DNA from: Bacteroidia bacterium
GTDB taxonomy: Bacteria > Bacteroidota > Bacteroidia > M30B66
Assembly: GCA_018401705.1 (NCBI GenBank)
Contig: JAGYKL010000007.1
Span: forward strand, 1-64,000
Direction of reading: 5' to 3'
Length of the DNA stretch: 64,000 nt
Part shown: positions 55,430-63,690 of the stretch, piece by piece
Numbering within the stretch: the stretch's first letter is position 1
Layout of the letters: every line of letters begins with the position of its first letter
Translations under genes and position numbers: made by a program
Notes under the pieces: model-generated
Seen by the model: only the letters and a program-made list of their open reading frames with translations
What the model was told of the DNA's origin: nothing
Databases searched by the model: none

Positions 55430-56677
55430 TCATTCTTCGTATTTGCGGAAAATAACGGAAGCGTTATGTCCACCAAAACCGAAAGTATTGCTTAAGGCAG
55501 CTCTTACTTCCCTCTTCTGAGCTTTGTTGAAAGTAAAATTCAGTTTTGGATCCAGTGCAGGATCTAAGTTCTCTTGATTGATAGTAGGAGGAACTATATC
55601 ATTTTTGACAGCCAACAACGAAGCAATTGCTTCAACAGCACCTGCAGCTCCAAGTAAATGACCTGTCATCGACTTCGTAGAACTAATATTGAGGTTGTAA
55701 GCATGTTCGCCGAAAACACCAAGTATTGCCTTTGTTTCAGCAATATCTCCTAAAGGAGTTGAAGTTCCGTGAACGTTAATATAATCTAAATCTTCGGGCT
55801 TCATTCCTGCATCGTTAAGTGCAGACTTCATAACATTGAGAGCACCAAGCCCCTCAGGATGCGGAGCTGTAATATGATGCGCGTCGGCAGAAGCTCCACC
55901 GCCAGCAACCTCAGCATAGATGGTAGCGCCTCTCCTTTTAGCGTGCTCTAATTCTTCAAGAATAAGCGCTCCACCACCTTCTCCCATAACAAACCCATCG
56001 CGAGATACATCAAATGGTCTAGATGCCGTTTTATACTCATCATTTCTGACTGATAGCGCATGCATAGCGTTAAAGCCACCCATTGCAGGTTCGTTAACCG
56101 CAGCCTCAGAGCCACCAGTAATCATAACATCTGCTTTACCCATTCTAATGTAAAACATCGAATCGATAATTGCATTGGTTGATGACGCACAAGCAGAAAC
56201 AGTAGTGAAATTAGGCCCCCTGAAGCCATAACGCATAGATATATGACCTGATGCGATATCGGCAATCATTTTTGGAATGAAAAACGGATTAAAACGGGGA
56301 GTTCCATCGCCTTTGGCAAAGGCATAAACTTCATTAAAGAAAGTTTCAAGGCCTCCAATACCTGAACCCCAGATAACACCAGAGCGGTCAGGATCGAAAT
56401 TTCCCTCTTCTAAACCAGCATTCTTATAGGCTTCAGCACTGGCATATAGCGCATACTGAGCAAAAAGATCGAGTCGTCGTACTTCCTTTTTATCAATTAC
56501 TGTGAGCGGATCAAAGTCTTTAACTTCACAGGCGAACCTGGTTTTAAACAATGATGCATCAAAGTGAGTGATAAGATTAGCGCCACTTACCCCATTAACG
56601 AGACCCTGCCAAAAATCTTCGACATTGTTACCTAAAGGGGTAACCGCACCAAGGCCGGTAACGACGACTCTTCTCAA
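55430..56677 (-). CDS. fabF: 3-oxoacyl-[acyl-carrier-protein] synthase II
   Basis: Condensing enzyme that extends acyl chains with malonyl-ACP. The Cys-His-His active site is intact: C163 (SACASSTN), H302 (VHGTSTPLGD) and H339 (MTGHLLGAAG), plus the C-terminal NTFGFGGHNAS loop. 415 residues is normal. It starts 22 bases after acpP. Confidence 0.95.
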   Translation of the reverse strand: MRRVVVTGLGAVTPLGNNVEDFWQGLVNGVSGANLITHFDASLFKTRFACEVKDFDPLTVIDKKEVRRLDLFAQYALYASAEAYKNAGLEEGNFDPDRSGVIWGSGIGGLETFFNEVYAFAKGDGTPRFNPFFIPKMIADIASGHISMRYGFRGPNFTTVSACASSTNAIIDSMFYIRMGKADVMITGGSEAAVNEPAMGGFNAMHALSVRNDEYKTASRPFDVSRDGFVMGEGGGALILEELEHAKRRGATIYAEVAGGGASADAHHITAPHPEGLGALNVMKSALNDAGMKPEDLDYINVHGTSTPLGDIAETKAILGVFGEHAYNLNISSTKSMTGHLLGAAGAVEAIASLLAVKNDIVPPTINQENLDPALDPKLNFTFNKAQKREVRAALSNTFGFGGHNASVIFRKYEE

Positions 56678-56699
56678 ATGCTAGTTTTGAAGTATTAAA

Positions 56700-56936
56700 T
56701 TACTTCGCGTTTTTTTCGATGTACGTTATAGCATCACCTACAGTACCGATATTCTCAGCCTGATCATCAGGGATAGCAATGTTGAACTCTTTTTCGAATT
56801 CCATGATCAATTCAACAGTGTCGAGCGAATCGGCACCAAGATCATTTGTGAATGAAGCCTCTGGGTTCACTTCACTTTCGTCTACTCCAAGCTTATCAAC
56901 AATAATAGCTTTAACGCGGGCAGAAATGTCTGACAT
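56700..56936 (-). CDS. acpP: Acyl carrier protein
   Basis: Carries fatty-acyl chains on a 4'-phosphopantetheine arm attached to S37 in [10 protein letters not shown]. The 78-residue acidic four-helix protein starts at the ATG at 56936. The longer frame to 56981 includes 15 residues with no family match. First gene of the acpP-fabF-rnc-IPExxxVDY-pyk-M42 operon. Confidence 0.95.
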   Translation of the reverse strand: MSDISARVKAIIVDKLGVDESEVNPEASFTNDLGADSLDTVELIMEFEKEFNIAIPDDQAENIGTVGDAITYIEKNAK

Positions 56937-57231
56937 TTTATATGTGTTAGTAAAATTCGGTGCAAAGAAAGTCTTTCGCAAAATACAAACAAAATCTTTT
57001 TTACAACTAAGAACATTTAAACTTCTCCAACATACATTTCATTATCCTGTTTATGCATGTTAATCAGCACTTTGTGTTGATTTATATTTATATGTTTTGT
57101 GCATATATTATTCAAGAACCTCTTAAATCGGAGAACATCAGACGATTACTACATATTTTATAATTAATCATGTTTTAGAACTCATTAACTCGAATTTATT
57201 CACATACTAGCAAATAGTGACGGTATTACTT
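56937..57231. other. Divergent intergenic region between acpP and purN
   Basis: About 295 AT-rich bases holding the promoters of both divergent operons. For acpP I see a TTTCTTTGCA (minus strand, around 56960-56975) that loosely resembles the -7 region, but not an exact match. No gene, RNA or strong hairpin recognised. Confidence 0.4.
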
Positions 57232-57239
57232 TATTTTCG
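57232..57239 (+). promoter_or_regulatory. Possible -7 element for purN-rnhA
   Basis: TATTTTCG, one mismatch to TAnnTTTG, 15 bases before the purN ATG; predicted leader of about nine bases. Confidence 0.35.
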
Positions 57240-57254
57240 CCGCAAAGCATATCA

Positions 57255-57821
57255 ATGACCAGAATAATCATTTTCGGCTCAGGCAAGGGAAGCAACGCTA
57301 GGAATCTCCTGAACTATTTTAAAAACGATGCGAATATCCAGATAAAGGCTTTGGTGAGCGACAAACCAAGAAGGGGCTTTTTAGACATTTCTTATGATTT
57401 CAGAGTTAACCTCGAAATTATTAAAGGACATGAGCTGTCTGAAAGCAAATGGATAAATCACCTAAAATTAAGTTATCGTCCTGATTATATATTATTACTT
57501 GGCTTTCTTCAAAAAATCCCTGCTGAGCTAATAGCCGCTTTTCCTGGAAAGATTATCAATCTTCATCCCTCACTCCTACCGTCTTTTGGTGGTGAAGGTA
57601 TGTATGGAAAAAAAGTACATGAGGCTGTAATTGAAGCTGGGGTTAAGCAAAGTGGTATCACCTTACATATTATCGATGAAGAATATGACAGAGGTGAAAT
57701 ACTAAAACAATATATATGTGATGTAGATTCCAATGATACTGTAGAATCTCTTGAGCAAAGGATTGCTGAGCTTGAGCATATGAATCTTCCTCACTTTGTA
57801 GAATACTTATGTAGTTTATGA
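57255..57821 (+). CDS. purN: Phosphoribosylglycinamide formyltransferase
   Basis: Third step of purine synthesis, transferring a formyl group from 10-formyltetrahydrofolate to GAR. The N-terminal nucleotide-phosphate loop is GSGKGSNARNLL (8-19). The catalytic triad corresponds to N102 and H104 (in INLHPSLLPSFGG) and D145 (EEYDRGEIL). 188 residues is normal. Stop and start overlap with rnhA by 4 bases (57818-57821). Confidence 0.93.
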   Translation: MTRIIIFGSGKGSNARNLLNYFKNDANIQIKALVSDKPRRGFLDISYDFRVNLEIIKGHELSESKWINHLKLSYRPDYILLLGFLQKIPAELIAAFPGKIINLHPSLLPSFGGEGMYGKKVHEAVIEAGVKQSGITLHIIDEEYDRGEILKQYICDVDSNDTVESLEQRIAELEHMNLPHFVEYLCSL

Positions 57822-58273
57822 TTGAGATATACACCGATGGCTCTTCAAGAGGAAACCCGGGCCCCGGAGGATATGGCGTTATTCTTAGGTCGGGAAGTCA
57901 TTATAAGGAATTAAGTGCGGGCTTTAGGCTTACAACAAACAATAGAATGGAGCTATTAAGTGTAATTGTTGCTCTTGAAACGCTTAAAAAACCCGGTTCT
58001 GAAGCAGTTATTTTTTCTGACTCAAAGTATGTGGTCGATAGTATCACTAAAGGTTGGGTCTTTGGTTGGGTAAAAAAAGACTTTAAGGATAAAAAAAACA
58101 AAGACTTATGGATTAGATTTTTACAGATTTATCCTAAACATCGTGTAAAATTTCAATGGGTTAAAGGACATAATGACCATCCCGAAAATGAACGTTGTGA
58201 TGAACTTGCTGTTCAAGCTGCGCTTGGAGGATCATTGGGTATCGATACCGGATATGAGGAACTTGAAAAATAA
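57818..58273 (+). CDS. rnhA: Ribonuclease HI
   Basis: Degrades the RNA strand of RNA-DNA hybrids. The DEDD metal site is complete: D7 (YTDGSSRGNPGPGG), E45 (NNRMELL), D68 (FSDSKYVVDSI) and D128 (ERCDELA), with a basic loop (WVKKDFKDKKNKDLW) that binds the hybrid. 151 residues is normal. Confidence 0.95.
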   Translation: MIEIYTDGSSRGNPGPGGYGVILRSGSHYKELSAGFRLTTNNRMELLSVIVALETLKKPGSEAVIFSDSKYVVDSITKGWVFGWVKKDFKDKKNKDLWIRFLQIYPKHRVKFQWVKGHNDHPENERCDELAVQAALGGSLGIDTGYEELEK

Positions 58274-58310
58274 TTCTTAATTACTCTATGCTAATGGATG
58301 AATAACAAAC

Positions 58311-58341
58311 AAAAAAGCTTCCCCGAAATGAGGAAGCCTTT
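58311..58341. terminator. Bidirectional terminator between rnhA and the tRNA
   Basis: GCTTCC (58317-58322) / GGAAGC (58332-58337) with an A-run on the left side (58311-58316) and CTTTTG on the right, giving T-runs for both directions. It would end the purN-rnhA transcript and the minus-strand tRNA transcript. Confidence 0.7.
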
Positions 58342-58346
58342 TGTTG

Positions 58347-58419
<73 letters not shown>

Positions 58420-58432
58420 TAAATTAGGGTGG

Positions 58433-58463
58433 CAAATATACATTCAATTCGCATTCATGCAAA
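58433..58463 (-). promoter_or_regulatory. Promoter of the CAU tRNA
   Basis: On the minus strand TTTG (58463-58460), 19 bases, then TATATTTG (58440-58433); predicted start near 58426, seven bases upstream of the mature 5' end. Confidence 0.7.
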
Positions 58464-58468
58464 CGACT

Positions 58469-58476
58469 TACTTTTG
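58469..58476 (+). promoter_or_regulatory. -7 element of the HAD phosphatase gene
   Basis: TACTTTTG (exact TAnnTTTG); predicted start near 58483 with a 21-base leader. It is back-to-back with the tRNA promoter. Confidence 0.6.
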
Positions 58477-58503
58477 CCTTACCAATAAAATTGAAAATAA
58501 ATT

Positions 58504-59136
58504 ATGATTTATAACGGTCAGCTAATAAACAGCATCATTTTCGACCTTGGAGGCGTGATACTAAATATTGATTATCAACTACCTGTAAAAGCTTTTAAGA
58601 AATTAGGAATTGATGATTTCTCTTCACAGTTTTCTCAGCAAGCTCAAACTCGCTTGCTGGATGATTACGAAACTGGAAAAATTAGCTCTGAAGATTTCCT
58701 CGAAGTAATTAGAGGAATGGTAAAACCAGGAACAGGTGACTTGGAAATTATAGATGCTTGGAATTCAATCTTGCTTGACCTCCCAGAAAGAAGGCTATTC
58801 ACTCTAGAGAAAGCTGCTGAGAACCATAGAACTTTCCTGCTTTCAAACACCAATGACCTTCATATTGAAGAGTTTAACTCCTATTTGCTTGATGAGCATA
58901 ATATACCTTCTCTTGAACCATTCTTTGAGTCTCTCTACCTTTCTTATGAATTAGGTTTGAGAAAGCCCGACCCTAGAATATTTGAATACGTATTACAAGA
59001 TTCCGATTTAGACCCCGAAACAACACTCTTTATAGATGATTCAATTCAACATATTGAGTCTGCTTCGCAATTAGGAATCATAACCCATCACCTTCAAAAC
59101 GAAGATATTTCAGATTTTCTGGAGGAATTACTCTAA
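58504..59136 (+). CDS. HAD-superfamily phosphatase, YihX-like
   Basis: Predicted cytosolic sugar-phosphate phosphatase. Motif I is FDLGGV (nucleophile D14; the usual second Asp is Gly, as in YihX-type proteins), motif II LLSNTND (S114), motif III lysine K154 in LRKPDP, and motif IV FIDDS (D178, D179). The helical cap (about 22-100) is of the C1 type. Length (210) is normal. The substrate is not predictable. Confidence 0.85.
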   Translation: MIYNGQLINSIIFDLGGVILNIDYQLPVKAFKKLGIDDFSSQFSQQAQTRLLDDYETGKISSEDFLEVIRGMVKPGTGDLEIIDAWNSILLDLPERRLFTLEKAAENHRTFLLSNTNDLHIEEFNSYLLDEHNIPSLEPFFESLYLSYELGLRKPDPRIFEYVLQDSDLDPETTLFIDDSIQHIESASQLGIITHHLQNEDISDFLEELL

Positions 59137-59183
59137 ATATTTAAAATATCACACGATTAAACTTCCCTCGAAGGGGAAAACCA

Positions 59184-59191
59184 TATTTTTG
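59184..59191 (+). promoter_or_regulatory. -7 element of ettA
   Basis: TATTTTTG, an exact TAnnTTTG match, 17 bases before the ATG; predicted leader about 11 bases. Confidence 0.55.
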
Positions 59192-59208
59192 CAGCTAAGA
59201 ATAATACT

Positions 59209-60894
59209 ATGAGCGACGATAAGAAAGTAATATTTTCAATGGTAAAGGTGAACAAAACCTTTCCTCCACAGAAACAGGTTTTAAAAGACATTTACCTTAG
59301 TTTTTATTATGGTGCCAAGATTGGAATCATCGGTCTAAACGGTTCAGGCAAGTCAACTCTCCTTAAAATTATTGCAGGTATTGAAAAATCATATCAAGGT
59401 GATGTGGTTTTTTCTCCCGGTTACAATGTTGGTTATCTAGAACAAGATCCTAAACTGGATGAGAATAAAACAGTCATTGAAATAGTGCGTGAAGGTGTTC
59501 AACCAATCATGGATATTCTTGCAGAATATAATGAAGTGAACGAAAAGATGGGCCAGGAGGAATATTATTCAGACATGGATAAAATGGATAAGCTGCTTTC
59601 TCGTCAAGGCCAACTTCAAGATGAAATTGATTCAAAAAATGCTTGGGAAATAGATTCTACCCTTGAACGGGCGATGGATGCACTACGCTGCCCCGATCCT
59701 GATAGAACCATAGGAACTTTATCAGGCGGAGAACGCCGCCGAGTTGCTCTTTGCCGATTACTTCTTCAACAACCAGAAATCCTCCTTCTTGATGAGCCTA
59801 CCAATCACCTTGATGCAGAATCAATTGATTGGTTAGAGCAACATCTTCAACAATATCAGGGAACAGTAATAGCAATTACTCACGATAGGTATTTCCTTGA
59901 TAATGTAGCAGGTTGGATACTGGAACTTGACCGTGGCGAAGGAATTCCTTGGAAAGGAAATTACTCCAGTTGGCTTGAGCAAAAAGGAAAACGTCTTTCT
60001 CAGGAAGAAAAAACTGAATCGAAAAGACAAAAAACTCTTGCACGCGAACTTGAGTGGGTAAAACAGGGCGCAAAAGGCCGGCAGGCTAAGCAAAAAGCGC
60101 GCTTGCAAGCATATGACAAACTCATGAATGAGGATGTTAAAGAGAAAGAAGAAAAACTTGAAATCTTTATTCCAAACGGACCTCGCTTAGGGAACAAAGT
60201 TATTGAAGCTGAAGGCGTTGCAAAGGCTTTTGGAGATAAATTGTTATATGAAGAATTGAACTTCAGACTGCCTCCGGCAGGAATTGTGGGAATTATTGGT
60301 CCTAACGGTGCCGGAAAAACAACAATTTTCAAAATGATTATGGGTCAGGAACAGCCCGACAAAGGCAGTTTCAAAATTGGCCCTACGGTGAAGATTTCAT
60401 ATGTAGATCAAACACATGATGCATTAGATCCAAACAAATCTGTTTGGGAGGTTATTACCGGAGGTAACGAAAACATTGAGCTTGGTGGCAGATCATTAAA
60501 CTCAAGAGCTTATGTGAGTCGTTTTAACTTTAGCGGTGCCGACCAGGGTAAAAAGGTTGGTGTTCTTTCTGGTGGAGAAAGAAATCGATTGCATTTGGCC
60601 ATGGCACTCAAAGCTGAAGGGAACGTACTTTTGCTGGATGAGCCAACAAATGATATAGATGTGAATACTTTAAGAGCACTTGAAGAGGGTCTTGAAAATT
60701 TTGCCGGATGTGCTGTGATTATTAGTCACGACAGATGGTTCCTTGACAGGGTTTGTACTCACATATTAGCATTTGAAGGAGATTCTCAAGTTTATGTTTT
60801 TGAAGGTGGATACTCAGAATATGAGGAGAACAAGAAAAAGCGACTTGGTGATCATGAGCCTAAACGTATTCGATATAAGAAACTGGTAAATTAG
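59209..60894 (+). CDS. ettA: Energy-dependent translational throttle protein EttA (ABC-F)
   Basis: Cytosolic ABC-F ATPase that binds the ribosomal E site and gates elongation according to ADP/ATP. Two ABC domains are complete: Walker A GLNGSGKS (42-49) with signature LSGGERRRVAL, and second Walker A GPNGAGKT with LSGGERNRLHLA. Walker B segments are LLLDEPTNHLD and LLLDEPTNDID. The interdomain linker carries the EttA arm and long basic helix (EWVKQGAKGRQAKQKARLQ). 561 residues is diagnostic for EttA against Uup or RbbA-type paralogues. Confidence 0.94.
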   Translation: MSDDKKVIFSMVKVNKTFPPQKQVLKDIYLSFYYGAKIGIIGLNGSGKSTLLKIIAGIEKSYQGDVVFSPGYNVGYLEQDPKLDENKTVIEIVREGVQPIMDILAEYNEVNEKMGQEEYYSDMDKMDKLLSRQGQLQDEIDSKNAWEIDSTLERAMDALRCPDPDRTIGTLSGGERRRVALCRLLLQQPEILLLDEPTNHLDAESIDWLEQHLQQYQGTVIAITHDRYFLDNVAGWILELDRGEGIPWKGNYSSWLEQKGKRLSQEEKTESKRQKTLARELEWVKQGAKGRQAKQKARLQAYDKLMNEDVKEKEEKLEIFIPNGPRLGNKVIEAEGVAKAFGDKLLYEELNFRLPPAGIVGIIGPNGAGKTTIFKMIMGQEQPDKGSFKIGPTVKISYVDQTHDALDPNKSVWEVITGGNENIELGGRSLNSRAYVSRFNFSGADQGKKVGVLSGGERNRLHLAMALKAEGNVLLLDEPTNDIDVNTLRALEEGLENFAGCAVIISHDRWFLDRVCTHILAFEGDSQVYVFEGGYSEYEENKKKRLGDHEPKRIRYKKLVN

Positions 60895-60919
60895 AACAGT
60901 TCTGATAAAACTCTTTTTT

Positions 60920-60951
60920 TATACGTATTGATTTTTTATCTTTGTCGTATA
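60920..60951 (+). promoter_or_regulatory. Promoter and candidate operator of the toxin-antitoxin pair
   Basis: TATCTTTG (60937-60944) is an exact -7 element 28 bases before the antitoxin ATG. It is flanked by TATACG (60920-60925, also inside the palindrome ATACGTAT 60921-60928) and CGTATA (60946-60951), an inverted pair. Such flanking repeats are where ribbon-helix-helix-like antitoxins usually bind to repress their own operon. Confidence 0.5.
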
Positions 60952-60971
60952 ACCACTTAAAGTTATTAGAC

Positions 60972-61226
60972 ATGGATGCGAAAGTAACACTTAGCTTTGA
61001 TGCTTCTGTTATTGAAAAAGCCAAGAACTACGCAGATTCTCAAGGAATTAGCCTTAGCAGGCTTACAGAAGTGCTTCTGAGGCGTCTCACCTCAGGTGGA
61101 TATCAAAGCCTAGAAGATTTTCCTGTGTCAGATTGGGTTCAACAATTATCTGAAGGTGAGGCGCAATACATAAAAATACCAAAGAGTTCAAAAGATCTTA
61201 GAGCCAAAATGAGAGATTCAAAATAA
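60972..61226 (+). CDS. DUF6364-type antitoxin (ribbon-helix-helix-like)
   Basis: 84 residues from the ATG at 60972. The N-terminal strand-helix-helix (KVTLSFDASVIEKAKNYA ... GISLSRLTEVLLRRL) is the pattern of DUF6364 proteins, which precede PIN toxins in many Bacteroidota. The C-terminal part (SDWVQQLSEGEAQY, then a basic tail) would cover the toxin. The stop is 8 bases before the toxin gene. Confidence 0.78.
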   Translation: MDAKVTLSFDASVIEKAKNYADSQGISLSRLTEVLLRRLTSGGYQSLEDFPVSDWVQQLSEGEAQYIKIPKSSKDLRAKMRDSK

Positions 61227-61234
61227 GAGATAGA

Positions 61235-61648
61235 ATGAATGTTTTCATTGATGCCAATGTTCTAATTGCTGTTATCAATAAAGAGTATCCTGCATTTGAT
61301 TCCTGTTCAAGGGTGCTGAGCCTAACGGCGGATAAAAGATTTAAATTTTTTGTTTCTACCCTATCTTTAGGCATTTGCTGGTATTTTGCTGAAAAGAAAA
61401 GTGGTAGAAAAGTAGCTAATGAGAAAATCCAGCTAATCATGAAGCATTTATCAATTAGTGATTGCGGTAAAAAAGAAGCTATGGCGGCAATCGCCGAGAA
61501 AAGGGCTGATGATTTTGAGGATGCAATGCAGGTAAATTCAGCAAGGAGCTCTTCTTGCTCAAGTATTATCACTCTTAATGAGAAAGACTTTTACTTTGCC
61601 AATATGGAAGTAATTAGACCTCAAGACTTTCTGTACAAATATGCCTGA
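61235..61648 (+). CDS. PIN-domain toxin, VapC-like
   Basis: Predicted RNA endonuclease. The 137-residue protein has the acidic PIN residues: D6 (FIDANVL), the central ADDFEDAMQ (D93/E95/D96) and D118 in LNEKDF. The order antitoxin-toxin with an 8-base gap is the canonical type II arrangement. RNA target unknown. Confidence 0.82.
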   Translation: MNVFIDANVLIAVINKEYPAFDSCSRVLSLTADKRFKFFVSTLSLGICWYFAEKKSGRKVANEKIQLIMKHLSISDCGKKEAMAAIAEKRADDFEDAMQVNSARSSSCSSIITLNEKDFYFANMEVIRPQDFLYKYA

Positions 61649-61721
61649 TTGAACCTACGTCATGTTAATGTGAATACGAGCACCTGAATGAAGTTCAAAG
61701 AGTATTACAAGCTTAGAAATC

Positions 61722-62189
61722 ATGAATAGATTTATCAAACTGCTATTATTGTTATTGCTACCTTTAAGCATTGGTGGAATTTCTGGATACTTCACAGTTA
61801 GCGGGGTATCAAGTTGGTATGCCGAACTTAGTAAACCGAGTTGGAATCCCCCAAATTGGCTATTTGGACCGGTTTGGACTACTTTATATCTTATAATGGG
61901 TTATTCTAGCTTCAGAATTACTGAAAAGAAAATTACGATAGCCAGGAATAATGCACTTTTGATTTATGGATTGCAGCTTTTCTTTAATTTCTGGTGGAGT
62001 ATTTTGTTCTTCAAGTTTCACTTAATTGGTACAGCCTTGGTGGAGATTATTATCCTGTGGGTTTTAATTGTATTGATGATTTTAAAATTCCGAAAGATTG
62101 ACGCTCCGGCTGCCTATATGAATATTCCATATTTGTTGTGGGTAAGTTTTGCCAGTATTCTAACAGCTACTATTTACTCTTTGAATTAA
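61722..62189 (+). CDS. tspO: TspO/MBR family protein
   Basis: Five-helix membrane protein (155 aa) related to the mitochondrial translocator protein, which binds porphyrins and tryptophan-derived ligands. Recognised by WYAELSKPSWNPPNWLFGPVWTTLY (read in parts at about 33-57) and the later NFWWSILFFKFHLIG. No carotenoid or haem gene is adjacent, so its role here is open. Confidence 0.88.
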   Translation: MNRFIKLLLLLLLPLSIGGISGYFTVSGVSSWYAELSKPSWNPPNWLFGPVWTTLYLIMGYSSFRITEKKITIARNNALLIYGLQLFFNFWWSILFFKFHLIGTALVEIIILWVLIVLMILKFRKIDAPAAYMNIPYLLWVSFASILTATIYSLN

Positions 62190-62194
62190 AGAAC

Positions 62195-62641
62195 TTGCTC
62201 AAATCAAAACTTATTAAAACATGTCAATCCCTTCTCGAAGAGAAGGAGATTGAATTAAAAAGTTCAGAAGAATCTGCCAGGCAATCTGCTGCATCTGAAA
62301 CAAAAAGCAGTGCCGGAGATAAGCATGAAACAGCTAGAGAGCTGATTCATCAGGAAAGAGAAATTATTACCCAAAGACTTACCGAACTTTATAAACAAAT
62401 GAATGAGCTGAATCTTGCAGGCTCTAACAATGAAAGTGATGTTATAAAACTAGGCTCGCTTGTAAAAACAAGTCTCGGATATTTTTTTTTAGGTCCGTCG
62501 TTAGGTTTTGTAAAAGTGAACGACCTAAAGATTGCTTGCGTTTCTACTTCATCACCGATAGGTGAGGTTTTACTGGGAAAAACAACTGGTTCGGTAACAG
62601 AATTCAGAAACAATCCAATAAAAATCGAGTCGATTGAATGA
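62195..62641 (+). CDS. GreA C-terminal-like protein of Bacteroidota (often mislabelled 3-oxoacyl-ACP synthase)
   Basis: 148 residues from a TTG at 62195, five bases after the tspO stop. The longer frame starting at a GTG at 62138 overlaps tspO and adds no family residues. An N-terminal helical region (ACP-synthase-like KSSAGDKHETARELIHQEREI, read in parts) is followed by a beta domain with IKLGSLVKTSLGYFFLG and CVSTSSPIGEVLLGKTTG, which resembles the C-terminal FKBP-like domain of GreA/GreB. No condensing-enzyme motif is present, so the common annotation should not be trusted. Confidence 0.72.
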   Translation: MLKSKLIKTCQSLLEEKEIELKSSEESARQSAASETKSSAGDKHETARELIHQEREIITQRLTELYKQMNELNLAGSNNESDVIKLGSLVKTSLGYFFLGPSLGFVKVNDLKIACVSTSSPIGEVLLGKTTGSVTEFRNNPIKIESIE

Positions 62642-62693
62642 ATGAAAGAAAAAAGCGCTTAGCAACTTCTTTTTTCCATTAAAATCTAAAGTT

Positions 62694-63680
62694 ATGCGTC
62701 CTTCACTTACATTTTCACTATTTTTCTTGACCACATCTTTGCTATTTGCGCAAGTACCTCAAACAGTTGTTGTAGAGCATTTCACCAATACAAGATGCAG
62801 CATATGTGCTTCAAGAAACCCCGGATTTTATGCAAATCTTGCCAATCAAGAGAACACCATTCACATTGCATTTCATCCAAGTTCTCCATATCCAAGTTGC
62901 CTTTTGAACGAGTACAACATGTCTGAAAATGACGGAAGAACCAACTATTATGGATTGTTCGGGTCTACTCCTGATTTTGTAATTCAAGGAAATATTATTT
63001 CTCCTTCATCTAATTTTTCTAGTCCTGCATTGTTTACACCCTTTCAAAATCAGACAACTCCTGTTTCAATCCAAATCAGACATATAATTTCTGGTTCAAG
63101 TGTAACTCTGCGCGCTACTATTATAACAGAAGCCCCAAATTCACTAGGCAATCTCAGGCTTTTTGCAGGCCTAAAAGAAGACGTGTTGAATTATGTTGCA
63201 CCTAATGGCGAGAACGTTCATTATGATGTTTTTAGAGATTCATATTTTAGTGTTGATGGGACCCAAGTTAGTCTTGCTGAATCTATTGGAGATTCTGTGG
63301 TTGTTACAGCTTCTTTGCCACTAGATGCGAGTTGGGATTTAAACAATATTAGTTCCCTGCTTATTCTTCAGCAAGAAGATAACAAGGCTGTTGTCCAAGC
63401 AGCTGAGTTTGGGCTAAACGAAATCCCTTTATCCGTGTCAAAAAATTTAGCGCTTGAGTACAAAGTATTTCCCAACCCTTCAAACTCTGTAGTTAATATT
63501 GTTGCCCCCAACAATACATTTTCAAATTATGAAGTATACAGCGCTCTGGGCAATAAATTAAAGGAAGGAATGTTTGTTGGACAAATCACATTTACTGTAT
63601 CAGACTTGCCTAAAGGCATTTACTTTCTCAAAATCAGACAATCTAATTTTGAAAAAGTTCAGCGCATATTTGTATACTAG
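62694..63680 (+). CDS. Secreted thioredoxin-fold protein (Omp28-like) with T9SS sorting domain
   Basis: 328 residues with a signal peptide (LFFLTTSLLFAQ). The N-terminal domain has EHFTNTRCSICASRNPGFYA with a CxxC pair (C35, C38) and a later FGSTPDFVIQGN, as in Omp28-related outer-membrane proteins. A beta-sandwich middle and a type A T9SS sorting domain (YKVFPNPSNSVVNIVAPN ... GIYFLKIRQ) follow. Redox or binding function outside the cell is inferred from the fold. Confidence 0.8.
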   Translation: MRPSLTFSLFFLTTSLLFAQVPQTVVVEHFTNTRCSICASRNPGFYANLANQENTIHIAFHPSSPYPSCLLNEYNMSENDGRTNYYGLFGSTPDFVIQGNIISPSSNFSSPALFTPFQNQTTPVSIQIRHIISGSSVTLRATIITEAPNSLGNLRLFAGLKEDVLNYVAPNGENVHYDVFRDSYFSVDGTQVSLAESIGDSVVVTASLPLDASWDLNNISSLLILQQEDNKAVVQAAEFGLNEIPLSVSKNLALEYKVFPNPSNSVVNIVAPNNTFSNYEVYSALGNKLKEGMFVGQITFTVSDLPKGIYFLKIRQSNFEKVQRIFVY

Positions 63681-63690
63681 ATATTGAATT

